Shown here: piece by piece, positions 32,930-43,833 of the stretch
Layout of the letters: each line of letters begins with the position of its first letter
Numbering within the stretch: position 1 is the first letter of the stretch
Source: Mastigias papua
Taxonomy: Eukaryota; Cnidaria; Scyphozoa; Rhizostomeae; Mastigiidae
Reading direction: 5' to 3'
Assembly: GCA_964019165.1 (NCBI GenBank)
Contig: OZ025280.1
Location: 10,906,428-10,970,427 of the forward strand
DNA length: 64,000 bases
Translations under genes and position numbers: made by a program
The notes under the pieces: model-generated
What the model was told of the DNA's origin: nothing
The model's database searches: none
The model's input: only the letters and a program-made list of their open reading frames with translations

Positions 32930-34181
32930 ATGAAAACCGATTTTATGGATGTATCTTGGCAATCTGAGTTTGACATTGAGTGTGAGGATGAAGTTGATTG
33001 TCATTTGGCTGCATTAACATCACGACCAAAACATATGAAGTTTATGCATTTAAATACACAAAGCATGTTATCGTCATTGGATGAAATGATCTTAACAGTG
33101 GAGAAATACCCTTTTGACATAGTAACGATGTCAGAAACATGGCTGAAAGACAATCCACAACTACTTGATTATGTTACGATCCCAGGCTATTCTCAAGAGA
33201 TCAGAAATCGTAACAACATCAGGGGCAGTGGTGTTGGGGCCTACCTTAGAGAGTCTTTGAAATACAAGTGAAGAAAGGACATAGAAAATCTGGAACCCGA
33301 ACTTGAGAACTTATGCCTTGAAATCCCAGGAAGAAATAAGCACAGTAAGCTTCTCCTTGGCACCATGTATCGCTCTGAGAAAGTTCTGCCTCTCACAGAT
33401 TGGCTGGAAAAATTTAAAGCCTTACTGAGTCACCTTACAACCAATTGGGATGGTCTTATCGTAGTATCTGGTGACATGAATATTGATCTGATTGACAATA
33501 ACAGCACTACAACAAAGAATTATATCAAAATGCTGTCAGCTTTGAATCTCCACCAGCATGTATACAAGTCAACTAGAATAACCAACAAGACATGAACTCT
33601 GATTGACCATATAATTTCAAAGGTATCAGACCATATATCTTATGCTGACGTGTTCCTGTGCCCTTTGGTCAGTGACAATGATGCTGTTTATGCTTGTGTA
33701 AATATCAAAGTACCAAGATTCGAAAAAAGATACAAATTCATCAGACATGAGAAAAACTTTAGAGAGGAAGATTTCATAGCAGATTTCAAGACCCTACCCT
33801 TAAGCAGTGTGCATGGAGTTTCTGACCCAGAAGATAAGCTACACATCATGAACAGCCTTATTAAAGGCTGCATCGACAGGCATGCTCCACTGAAACGAAC
33901 AAAAATCACAAGACCACCAGCTCCATGGCTAAAAGACCCTGACATAGTATAGGCTAAAGCAGAACATGACCTTCTACAGACAAATGCTCCAAAAAATAAG
34001 AATGATGATGAATGGCAAAAGTTTCGTGATGTCAGGAACTAGCTCAAATCATCGATAAAAAAGCTAAGAGAGAATTTACCAAAAATCTCTTGTCATCAAA
34101 GAAATCCAAGGAAGTCTGGAAGGTGATCCATCGTATTCTCCATCCAAACCCAAAACGGCTTACAATTGATCCAGACAAACT
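32930..34181 (+). pseudogene. LINE endonuclease and upstream RT linker (5' part of split LINE)
   Basis: The frame from ATG 32930 shows an apurinic/apyrimidinic-type endonuclease: LNTQSMLSSLDEM, FDIVTMSETWL (catalytic Glu), GTMYRSE, VVSGDMNIDL (Asp), and later LIDHIISK near the end of the domain (the final catalytic His). Three stops interrupt the same frame at 33269, 33593 and 33950, and the frame changes near 34030. The fold and tail resemble CR1/jockey-type LINEs, whose endonuclease nicks target DNA to prime reverse transcription. At 34181 it is cut by a gypsy element and resumes at 39111. Confidence 0.82.
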
Positions 34182-34372
34182 TGTTATGTCTCCATTTATA
34201 GGTGTAGCTCTAGAGAGATGTCATGCTTTCATATTTGAATCTCTAATCTCAATTTCTAATAACAAAGGCTAACAGCAACAACAACAATAGTGATAAAGAA
34301 AGATGGCAGATTAATAAGAGTAGGAATAGAAAATAGGAGTTAGTGAAATTAAATGAGGTTATGAATACAACA
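34182..34372 (-). repeat. 3' LTR of gypsy element 2
   Basis: Starts TGTTATGTCTCC and ends GAATACAACA. It aligns end to end with 38919-39110. Confidence 0.9.
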
Positions 34373-34481
34373 TCCCTCCTAACATTAGTAGTTACATTAG
34401 CATTAGCAAAATAAGAATGGTCTGAGTCAATTTGATTAGTAATCAATAAAATGTCCAATCATAGGAAAAGTTTGTGTTGTT

Positions 34482-35620
34482 TTACGTTATACATGTTCCG
34501 TCAATGCTGCTGCAGTTTATTTCATCTTCGTGTTGACCTTCTGCTTCGATTCTGCTGAGCAATGGGCTGCGTCGTCTCGTCCTCATTGTGAATAGCTTGA
34601 TCTGGCATAATGTAGATGGGCGTGGCTGATAACTTAGGAGTTTCAGAACTTTGATGCAAACTTTTGTCTTTGGTTGTTGATTGCTTAGGTCTTTGGAAAT
34701 ATTTCTTGACATGTGCTTTGTTACGAATGCGATATTTTCCTTTTGTGTCTTGGATTTGAACTGATCTGTCATACTTTTTGTTATCGTGTACAGTTCATTT
34801 TCGTATTCTGGCGAAAGTTTGTTTTGTTTCATCATATTTTTCAGTAGAACAAGATCACCAATGTGAAAATTAGTAAATTTTGCATGTCTTTTCTTGTCGG
34901 CATATTCCTTTGCTTTGTACTTTGATGACACATCTTTCTGTTCTGCTTTGCTATCTAATAAAGACTTTGATGCTTGCAGAATGTGCGATATATCTGTATG
35001 AATATGATATTTGAGAAGAAGATCTGTGGGTGCTATTCCAGTTGAAGAATGTGGTGTACTGTGATAGGCAAAAAGGACTTTTTCAATGTCTTTTTTCCAA
35101 TCCTTTCCTTCAATATGTGCTCACTGTATAGCTTTTTTAATGTACGATTCATATTTTCAACTTCTCCATTGGCAGCAGGATAATATGGAGAATTAAGTTG
35201 TTGTTTGATACCATGTTGTTCGCAGTAGTTACGAAACTCAACTGACTTGAATTGTGATCCATTGTCAGATAAAAGAACTTTGGGATATCCAAATAGTGAA
35301 AAAGTGCTGTTCATACAGTTAATTATCTTTCCAGCTGAAGTATTGCGAATGAGATATACGACTGGATAACAAGAAGGATAGTCTATCATTACAAGCAGAT
35401 TGTCTCCTGATGGAAACGGGCCTTGTAGGTCTATTGCTAGAGTGTCCCATGTCTGCTCAGGCATTAACGTGGGAGCAAGAAGCAGAGCTTGTGATTTGCT
35501 AGTTGTGGTGACTTCACACGTATGGCAATGTTTTATAAGCTCTTCAATTTCTGCATTGATTCCTGGCCACCAGACTTTTTCTCACAACAAGGCTTTGGTT
35601 TTTACAACACCTTGGTGACT
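34482..35620 (-). pseudogene. gypsy integrase (decayed)
   Basis: In the minus direction a zinc-finger remnant lies at about 35465-35620 (HCHTCE). The core follows with AIDLQGPFPSG (first Asp), VLLSDNGSQFKS (second Asp) and ANGEVENMNRTL (Glu), down to 35033. A C-terminal part with FHIGDLVLLKN lies at 34482-34931. Stops and frame changes separate these parts at about 34931-35033 and 35465. The enzyme would have joined element DNA to the host chromosome. Confidence 0.85.
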
Positions 35621-35877
35621 TTTGTGAGCAAGCTGGAGCACTTTTGCTCGTAGGCTGGCAGGAATGACAATGCGGTTTTGAAAAAGAAGTATGCCATTAG
35701 CTATAGACAGATCATTTCTCAATGGAAAGTATGGCTTTGTTGCTGGTGTTTTGAGCCAAGGTTATGAGGTAACGGATTCAATAACTTGCAAAACAGTGTC
35801 ATCAGCTTTTGTAGCAGTGGCAATGTGCTCAAGTGTTAGGGCTTTGGGAACGCATCATTAACAAGCATATGAACAAA

Positions 35878-36543
35878 TTATTCTGCAACTTGTTCTTTTG
35901 CCTTGAGTGGTAAAGGTGAGTGAGAAAGGAAACCAGCACTGTTTTCAGAGCCTGGGATGTACTCTAGAGTGTATTCATAGGCTTGCAGACGCAATAACCA
36001 TCTCTGAATGCGAGGTGTTGGTAAAGACTTTCTGCTCAGTGCTGGTACAAGAGGCTTGTGATTGGTTTCAATGGTAAAATGTCTATCATATAGGTAGTAG
36101 TGAAAATGTTCACAACCCCAGAGCACTGCGAGAGCTTCTCATTCTGTTTGACTGTAGCAAGACTCGACAGGTGTTAGTGCTTTTGATCCATAAGCTACTG
36201 GTCGAAACGATCCATCGTCTTGCTGTTGTGAGAGAATTGCACCTAAACCATAAGGACTAGCATCAACAGTTAATTCTGTCTGAGCTGGAGGGTTGTAATA
36301 GGCCATAACTTCTGCACTGCAAAGGCGATCTTTGAGTGTGGAAAATACCTTTTGTTGAGCTTCACTCCAATGCAACAGTTGACTCTTCTTAGTTAGCAAC
36401 CTCAGTGGAGCTGTTATTGTTGAATAGTCATGTATGAACTGCTTGCTGAAGTTTACAATGCCGAGAAATGAATGAACTTCAGAAACTGTGGTTGGAGTTT
36501 TGCAATCTTTAACTGCTTGCACCTTGTGTTCATCTGGTGACAT
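35878..36543 (-). pseudogene. gypsy RT end and RNase H
   Basis: SFLGIVNFSKQFIHDYSTIT marks the RT connection, then ELTVDASPYGLGAIL and, after a stop near 36128, LWGCEHFHYYLYDRHFTIET and NHKPLVPALS mark RNase H. One stop splits it (36127-36138) and another separates it from RT at about 36544. RNase H acid residues are visible as VDAS and ETNH. Confidence 0.85.
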
Positions 36544-37588
36544 TCCATCAGCTGATTATGTGTAGCCGGAGTAGACACGTTTTTCAACAAGAAATAAGCA
36601 CTTTGCTTTGTTTATCTTTAGGCCAAATTTATCAAAACTCGTAAGAACTTTGTCAAGACATTCAATATTTTCTTCCTATGTCCTGCCCCAGATAAGGACA
36701 TCATCAGAGATATTCTTGGCACCATTAATACCTGACAGAACAAGCTCAATTTGTGTCTGGAAGATTTCAAAGGCAGTATTTACACCATATATCAAATGCA
36801 TGTATTGAAAGAGTCCTTGATGCATTGCAAAACAAGTGATAGGATGACTTTCCTTTGAGAGGCATAATTGGTGATAGCCCTCACGTAAATCTAACGTGCA
36901 AAAATACTTGGCTTCATGTAGCTCAGGGAGGATATCTGACATTGTTGGAATGACATGTCTTTCTCAAATAAGTGCCTCATTTGCATGACGCATGTCACGG
37001 CAAAGGCGAATTCGATCATTACTTGTAGGAACAACTACTACAAGATTTATCCAGCTGTGTTCATCTGGTGAAATTCCATCAGCTGATTATGTGTAGCCAG
37101 AGTAGACAAGTTTGTCAACAAGAAATAAGCACTTTGATTTGTTTATCTTTAGGCCAAATTTATCAAAACTCGTAAGAACTTTGTCAAGACATTCAATATT
37201 TTCTTCCTCTGTCCTGCCCCAGATAAGGACATCATCAGAGATATTCTTGGCACCATTAATACCTGACAGAACAAGCTCACTTTGTGTCTGGACGATTTCA
37301 AAGGCAGTATTTACACCATATATCAACTGCTTGTATTGAAAGAGTCCTTGATGCGTTGCAAAACAAGTGATAGGATGACTTTCCTTTGAGAGGCATAATT
37401 GGTGATAGCCCTCACGTAAATCTACCTTGCAAAAATACTTGGCTTCATGTAGCTCAGGGAGGATATCTGATATTGTTGGAATGACATGTCTTTCTCAAAT
37501 AAGTGCCTCATTTGCACGACGCATGTCACGGCAAAGGCGAATTCGATCACTACTTGTAGGAACAACTACTACAAGATTTATTCAGCTG
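36526..37588 (-). repeat. 531-bp tandem duplication within RT
   Basis: 36526-37056 and 37057-37588 are near-identical direct copies, each spanning the same RT core: LREGYHQLCLS, GVNTAFEI, ISDDVLIWGRTEEE. Boundaries fall near GTTCATCTGGTGA and CTACAAGATTTATYCAGCTG. The duplication makes the RT contain its palm region twice. Confidence 0.88.
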
Positions 37589-37881
37589 GTAGGTCCATTA
37601 ACCCTGTCAATGATATCAAGATCTAGTAGACGTTGAAGCTCTGCTGTGACTTTCTTCCTGGTATGATATGGAATACGACGTATTGGCTGTTGAACTGGTG
37701 TCACATTTGGATTTACATGTAATTTGACCTCGCAATTTGTAAATTTCCTTTGAAAGTGTCCATAGCTATACCAGAAAATACCCCGTAAATAGTGAGAGGC
37801 ACTTGTGACTGGTAGGGGAATATTTTCACCTTTGTTGGTCGTAGTACCGGTTTTCTTTGAGTTGCTTGAAATCACCTTCAT
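36544..37881 (-). pseudogene. gypsy reverse transcriptase (duplicated, broken)
   Basis: In the minus direction, RT starts with VQQPIRRIPYHTRKK and LLDLDIIDRVNGPTS (37582-37881), then a stop. It passes through two consecutive copies of the palm segment (37087-37590 and 36544-37056), where ISDDVLIW stands for the usual YxDD. The stretch SHYLRGIFWYSYGH at the N-terminus does not look like protease, so the protease region appears deleted between gag and RT. Confidence 0.82.
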
Positions 37882-38864
37882 CTAGATTGTCTAGTTGTAC
37901 CTGAGTCAATGAACATGTCAATGGGAGAGCCATTGATGAGAATAGGGTGTGTATTCCTTTTCATGTTGTCCATGTTACTGCTAAATGGATACATGTCATC
38001 ATCATCATCATCAGCAAGATAGGCTGTTGCAGATTGAACTTTTGTATCATGAGTTTGCTCTTCTGTCAACGCTCTGGATGCATGAGGTACATTTCTTGAA
38101 GGTATCTTTGCTTTAGTGCGGCAAAGACTTTGCAAATGTCCATTTTTTCCACATTTTGAACAAATATGATTTTTACTTCGATGGCATTCTGACGAAAAAT
38201 GTCCTTTTGCACCACATCTACCACATGAAAGTATGGGCTTTCCCCCTTGTCTGGCATTTCCTGTTTTATGACTTTGCCATTTGAGGAAACTTAGGTACTG
38301 TTCATCATTTCCGCCTTTTGAAGAAGTGGATTCAATCTCTTTGGTGTGATGATGGGCACTTTCAAGCATCTGGCCTATTGTAAAACATTTTTGCAACGTG
38401 AGCTCAGGCTTGGCAAGTAATCTTTTTCTCAATTTAGATGAGGTGGATGCTGCTATGACCTGATCTGGGATTTGTTCATCCACAGCAGGCCCATAGTCAC
38501 ATGTGGTGGCAAGCTGTCTTAGGCGCATGACATACTGTTCAAGTGATTCTCCATGTCGTTGTTTGCATTGATGGAAAACACTTCGTTCAAATGGAATGTT
38601 CTTCTGATCAGAAAAGTGTTGATCTAGAGCATTTAATGCGGATTCGTAATTTTCATTTACTGGGCTGAGAGTTTCAAATATTTCCTGTGCCTCAGGACCA
38701 ATAAGATGCAATAATGTTGCTTTCTTTCTGGCATCGGAAGTAATTGCCGAGGCGCCTAGGAAGTATTCAAACCTTTTCGTCCATTTTGCAAATCGCTGTG
38801 AAACAGACGTCGGGTCTCCATGTGGCTTGAATGGAGCAACGGCAGGCAGTTGTATCTCAGCCAT
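37878..38864 (-). pseudogene. gypsy gag with two zinc knuckles
   Basis: 328-codon frame starting MAEIQLPAVAPFKPHGD. A capsid-like region covers about 20-190 (RFAKWTKRFEYFLGAS, ESLEQYVMRLRQLATTC). Two CCHC knuckles follow: CGRCGAKGHFSSEC and CSKCGKNGHLQSLC. The end, INGSPIDMFIDSGTT, is the start of an aspartic protease whose remainder is missing. Layout is typical of K02A2.6-like gypsy elements. The start is the first ATG after the 5' LTR. Confidence 0.88.
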
Positions 38865-38918
38865 GGCTGTAGCCTGAATTTAATGAGTTTCAGTACGTGT
38901 TTCACCTCATCGCCAATT

Positions 38919-39110
38919 TGTTATATCTCTATTTATAGGCGTAGCTCTAGAGAGACATCATGCTTTCATATTTGAACCTCTAATCTCAATCTCTAATAAC
39001 AAAGGCTAACAACAACAACAACAATAATGACAAAGAAAGATGGCAGATTAATAAGAGTAGGAATAGAAAATAGGGAGCTAGTGAAATTAAATGAGGTTAT
39101 GAATACAACA
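38919..39110 (-). repeat. 5' LTR of gypsy element 2
   Basis: Pairs with 34182-34372. Next to it on the internal side is AATTGGCGATGAGG (minus), a candidate primer-binding site. Confidence 0.9.
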
Positions 39111-39622
39111 AAACTGAGTGAAGTCTCTTCATCAACTGCCAAGTGCACAGTGGGATTAAAGCCAACAGAGGAGGAGCAATACAGTAAAATCAAAGAGACC
39201 ATCGACAACCTTCCAATAGACAATGATGAGCATTTGATATCAGACCAGTTTGTTACAGAGAGGTTCTTACAGAGCTTCAAAGCATTCGCAGTGACTGCTC
39301 CACTGGTCCAGATCACATACCAGCAAAGCTACTGAAAGTCGTAGCGGAATACTTAGCCTCACCATTAACCAACATCATAAACTCTTTAATAGCAAATCAA
39401 CAAGTTCTAACAGCTTGGAAAAGTGCTCGCATCTGCACAAGTCCTAAGGGAAATGAAGTTGTTTCAGAGCAAGACTTAAGACCAATATCCGTTCTACCGG
39501 TTATGTTGAAAGTGTACAAGAGATTGGTTCTTCGGCAAGTGAATGCTTTCATAGAGGAACATCTCATAATAGGCAGCAACATTTCAGCTTATAGAAAGGG
39601 TCAGTCAACTATGGCGCGCCAA
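39111..39622 (+). pseudogene. LINE RT N-terminal part (3' part of split LINE)
   Basis: Resumes the LINE frame after the gypsy insertion: KLSEVSSSTAKCTVGLKP, IDNLPIDNDEHL, then in another frame PLTNIINSLI, LTAWKSARICTSPKG and LRPISVLPVMLKVYKRLVLR, the first conserved RT blocks. Counting one aaact copy, the frame across 34181/39111 is continuous. It ends abruptly near 39622 (SAYRKGQST), before the RT active site, where a minisatellite region begins. Confidence 0.82.
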
Positions 39623-39654
39623 AAGGGAAAAAAATACGAATCTATCATTTACAA

Positions 39655-40228
39655 TATGAACATAAATTTTATAATACATAACCTAATTTTATAATATGAA
39701 AATAAGATTTTATAATACAAAGTTGCAAATATATAATACGAAGAGTGTTAAATATATAATATGAAAAGTTGCAAAAATATAATATGAAAAGTTGCAAATA
39801 TATAGTACGAAAAGCTGCAAATATATAATACGAAAAGTGTCAAATATAGATAATACGAAAAGTTGCAAATATATAATACGAAAAGTGTTGACTATATATA
39901 ATACGAAAAGTTGCAAATATATAATACGAAGAGTGTCGAATATATAATATGAAAAGTTGCAAAATATAATGACAAGTTGCAAATATATAATACGAAAAGC
40001 TGCAAATATATAATACGAAAAGTGTCGAATATATATAATACAAACAGTTGCAAATATATAATACGAAAAGTGTTGAATATATATAATACTAAAGTTGCAT
40101 ATATATAATACGGAAAGTGTCAAATATATATAATACGAAAAGTTGCAAATATATAATACAAAAAGTTGCAAATATATAATACGAAAAGTTGCATATATAT
40201 ATAATACGAAAAGTTGCAAATATATAAT
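39655..40228. repeat. 23-25-bp AT-rich minisatellite
   Basis: About two dozen units of the form AAAAGTTGCAAATATATAAT plus ACG, interspersed with a variant AAAAGTGTCGAATATATAAT plus ACG. Open frames here (YYIFATFRIIY-like) are translation of the repeat. The last unit runs straight into the ATG of the HECT gene. Confidence 0.93.
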
Positions 40229-43200
40229 ATGAAACGCAGCATGACTCCAAAGCAGAGCATAATGGTGAGCCAAAGAGGACGCGATGATATTGTGGCAAGG
40301 CTTAACGAGCTGGTGGAGGCAGCATCTACGGCTAAGCGACAACAGTCTGGAGGTATCTCTCACCACTCTCAAAGTAGGAGTCCCCGAGAAGCACCTACAA
40401 CCGAAGATGCACTTCAGGTATTGTACCCTAGCCTAGGTTCAGGATAACCCTCTTGTAGTAGTACGTCAGTGGTGCCGTTTGGACGGTTTTCCAGGACTTG
40501 GTAATCAGGACACTCTAATCGCTACCGTAACAATAGTCAAAAACGTAAGGCACCTAATGAAAAGGAGACGATAGCATACAAGGATGTCTTTTTCATAAAT
40601 AATCCAAAAACGTCAAAGGTGCCCCGACGGCACTACATACAGTACTTCTATGATAATGGGCTGGTTGCATCAGCTGTTGCCTTCAAGTCCACCATGCAAG
40701 AAGAGGAAATATGCCATGCAATTTATACATCTATTCCTTTTCAACAAAAAATAGAAATCAAGCCGGAATTCGAATTCATGAAAGCAGTCGGTCCCAAGCT
40801 CGTTTCTGTACCTGAAATAAAGGGATGGACTTATAAGGTAATGAGGCATCAAACTTGCCAGGGCCCATTGTATGTGCGTTCGTTGTCATTCGTCAGTGTC
40901 AGGATGTCATCCAATCTCCTTAGTAGAAATACAGAGGCTGAAAATCATCATGATAGTGATGATGATGTTGATGATGATGATAATGACTGGTCTCTGAAAC
41001 CTGCTTTTGGGGACATCCATGAATCATCAATTGTTATTAACCCAACGTCTAGTAGTGCAAATGATAGTGCCAGTGCCAGTTCTTCACACTCTCCAGGTGA
41101 CTTAGGGACACCAGAGAAAGACATGAAAGCAAATACAAAGGCAAAGCAGCAGTATCCAATGTGTCTGGGTTTTTTTTCAGCTGACATTGTGCAGCTGCAT
41201 ATAAATGAGTGCATTGATGCAACCTGGAAGCCAGAAGAACAACTGTACAATGAGCTCATGTTCTCAGATGATGTGCACACAACAGACCCTGTAGAAAGTG
41301 ACCATGAAATTCAGTTTGAAGATGCAAACTGTGCAGGGGTGGAAGAGAAAGAGCATTTTTCTCCAGCAGAAGTTAAAGAGAAGGTGAAGGAGTTAACCAG
41401 AAACCTTTCTGCTAATGTATCTGCAAATGCAAGACGTCTGAATGTTCAAAGGAAGACATTGTGGAAAGACTATGTTGACTTCAGAAAGAAACCCTGGGTT
41501 ACAAAGGAGAACAGACTGAGAGTTATATTTGTTGGTGAGCCAGCAGTAGATGATGGAGGACCAAGGAGGGACTGTTTTGCTGGTATGTTAGTAGTTTATC
41601 CACAATTTCATTTCTTTCATGTATTTTTCAAGAGCATATATAGGAAGAAAGCAGACATTCACAAAATCTACATGCCAAAGAACATACACACCTATATGGC
41701 CACACCAACAATTGCCCTTCTTTATTCTGGCTATGCAGGTTGATTTTACATACTGTACAAATAGTTCTTGAAGTTGGCTGTCATTCCTTCCAATAGATTT
41801 CCTATAGTACAATCAATGGCTCTACTCACACTACTAGCTTAAATGTGAGAATCAAAGTAACTATTAGTAGCATTGCAGGACAAATCAGAAAACAGCCAGG
41901 CTGAACTCTTTGTAACATTGAGTTACTAAGTCTTTACCACCGGTCATGCCAATGACCATGTAGAAACTTATAAACCAGGCAATTTTGTGACCTTGCTATA
42001 TTCTGATTTGCCCTGGAATGCAAATTGTCATTTCTTCAATTCTCAAACTACTACCTTTGTTTCCACTAGGTGCATTGGAACAAATGAAGATGGTATTGTT
42101 TCATAATACTGGCTCTGGAATGATCCCTGTAGAAAGTGCAATGGCAATTGCAAAGGAAGAATGTACATTGGCTGCAGAGCTGTGTGCCTCGTCTTTGGCT
42201 CAGGGAGGACCAGCACCAAACTTCTTAAGTAGCTGGGTATATGACTTTCTTGTTGGTGGGTTGAAAGGCATAAAGTTCATTTATGAAACAGAACTTGAAG
42301 ATGAGAACATGAACAGCTTTAGACAAAAGGTAGGTATCTTTTAACTGGAAGCATTAATTTAGCTATAAATTTGCATCATGGCTGTATGGCAAGATATGCA
42401 AAATCATGCAAAATACAAAGACTTGCTCATACCAAATGGCCATTCACAGAGGCAGCTTCAGAAATCAATGCTTAATTCGTACTTCCCTTAGTTATCTCAT
42501 GTTCAGACAAAATATGGGAAACTTAACTTCTGATATAATGCATATACTATAAATATTATTTGCTTTTCCCCAGGTCCTTGATGCATCAATAGATGAAGCT
42601 CTACAAGATGTACTTTCACAGGACAACTCCTTTGAAATACTAGAAGCAATTGGCTATCATGGTGTGCCAACCATGGAAAGAATAAGCTCTAAATATGCAA
42701 TATTGCAGTATGTCTCTAATTTGAAAAAGATATGTTTTTCTTTCAGATTGTGAATTCCCAGTTGTAGGGAATCTTTACTGATCATTCTTGTAACTATTTA
42801 TCTAGAAACTACCATTGCGTTTACTACTAATTTCAGATCACTTTTCTACAAGACAAATGTATCACCAGTTTACACATCTTTGCACCAATTTGCTGAAGGA
42901 TTAGAGTTGTTTGGAGTAATGGATGCTATCAAAGAATTTCCTCAAATAATGAGACCACTATTCACTGCTGGTGATAGTATATTTGAATGGGATTTGGAGG
43001 GTTTCCTTTCAATGATACAAGTTGCATACTCACCTGTGGGATCAAATCTCTACCAGAAAGAAATTGACACCTTCAAGTACTTTAGTGATATTTTGGAGCA
43101 GGTTTCCATAGGAGGTATACCATTTCAATTCAGTAAAAGCTCTATTTTTATAACTGCTGTATTATATATGTAACATGTCTTTCTACAATGTGCAAGTTCT

Positions 43201-43597
43201 ACGACAAATGATATCTTGTTATATAATACTCACATACATGTTGTAATATTCAAAAATATTATGTAATTCTTACAATTAAAATGTAATTAAAAACATTACT
43301 GCAAGACACAATAAGTACTACCCCTATCTGTCTACTCCTAGATCAGAACTTATTGGGCATAACCTTGAAAGACATTGCCCACTTTATCACTGGTTCAGCA
43401 ACAGTCCCCCCCTTGGACTGCCATGTGGAAGTAAAGTTGAATTTAAACATCATTGTCAGCCAGGATGCAAATGTAGACCAACTGCATCAACATGCACATT
43501 AACACTAGTACTGCCATGTCATGCAAATACCTTTGAGGCCATGCATGAGCTGCTGTACTCAGCTATGAAAGACTGCTATGGATTTGGACATGTATAA
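40229..43597 (+). CDS. HECT-domain E3 ubiquitin ligase-like gene (6 exon parts)
   Basis: HECT ligases take ubiquitin from an E2 on a cysteine and pass it to substrates. Proposed parts: 40229 to about 40436, about 40506-41582, 42070-42329, 42574-42707, 42837-43114, 43342-43597. Introns after 41582, 42329, 42707 and 43114 have GT-AG ends and keep frame. The first join is less sure: the plain frame has two stops there (40445, about 40500), and only a weak donor would bypass them. An acidic, Ser-rich region and a degenerate zinc-finger-like stretch (YPMCLGFFSADIVQLHINEC) precede HECT, which starts near LRVIFVGEPAVDDGGPRRD. The catalytic Cys is in PTASTCTLTLVLP (codon 43493-43495), and the end GFGHV is normal. 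It resembles the expanded G2E3-like HECT families of fish and invertebrates; a transposon-borne copy is possible. Confidence 0.75.
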
Positions 43598-43833
43598 CAT
43601 TTAGCAAAACCGCTTATACCATTTATGGATGTCATGTTATGTTATGTTAGATTTCAATGCTTCTCATATTATCATATGCTGAGGTGCAGAGATAAAAGTG
43701 TTATAGCTATGCCTTATGCAAGGCTTCCTATAAAAATGCCAGCAGCATCTCCAACTGACACATTTATATAAAATTGTCAGTGCATCTTTTCAATGAGGTA
43801 TATTTTGTTAAATCCCTTTAGCTTCTGCATCAC

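Larger units (their letters stand above)
34182..39110 (-). mobile_element. Ty3/gypsy LTR retrotransposon inserted in a LINE
   Basis: Short LTRs of 191-192 bp begin TG and end CA, with the 5-bp duplication aaact at 34177-34181 and 39111-39115. Internal order on the minus strand is gag, (protease largely missing), RT, RNase H, integrase: the normal gypsy order, unlike the element at 14041. LTRs differ at about 11-12 positions, so this insertion is older than the BEL element. Multiple stops, a missing protease region and a 531-bp internal duplication make it inactive. Confidence 0.92.

Noticed and set aside
39655..40228. Regularly spaced repeats as a CRISPR array
   Set aside because: Units are contiguous without unique spacers, and the context is an animal genome.
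39710..40372. 220-codon frame rich in FRIIYLQLF-type repeats on the minus strand
   Set aside because: Translation of the 23-25-bp minisatellite. The period is not a multiple of three throughout, and frames overlap.
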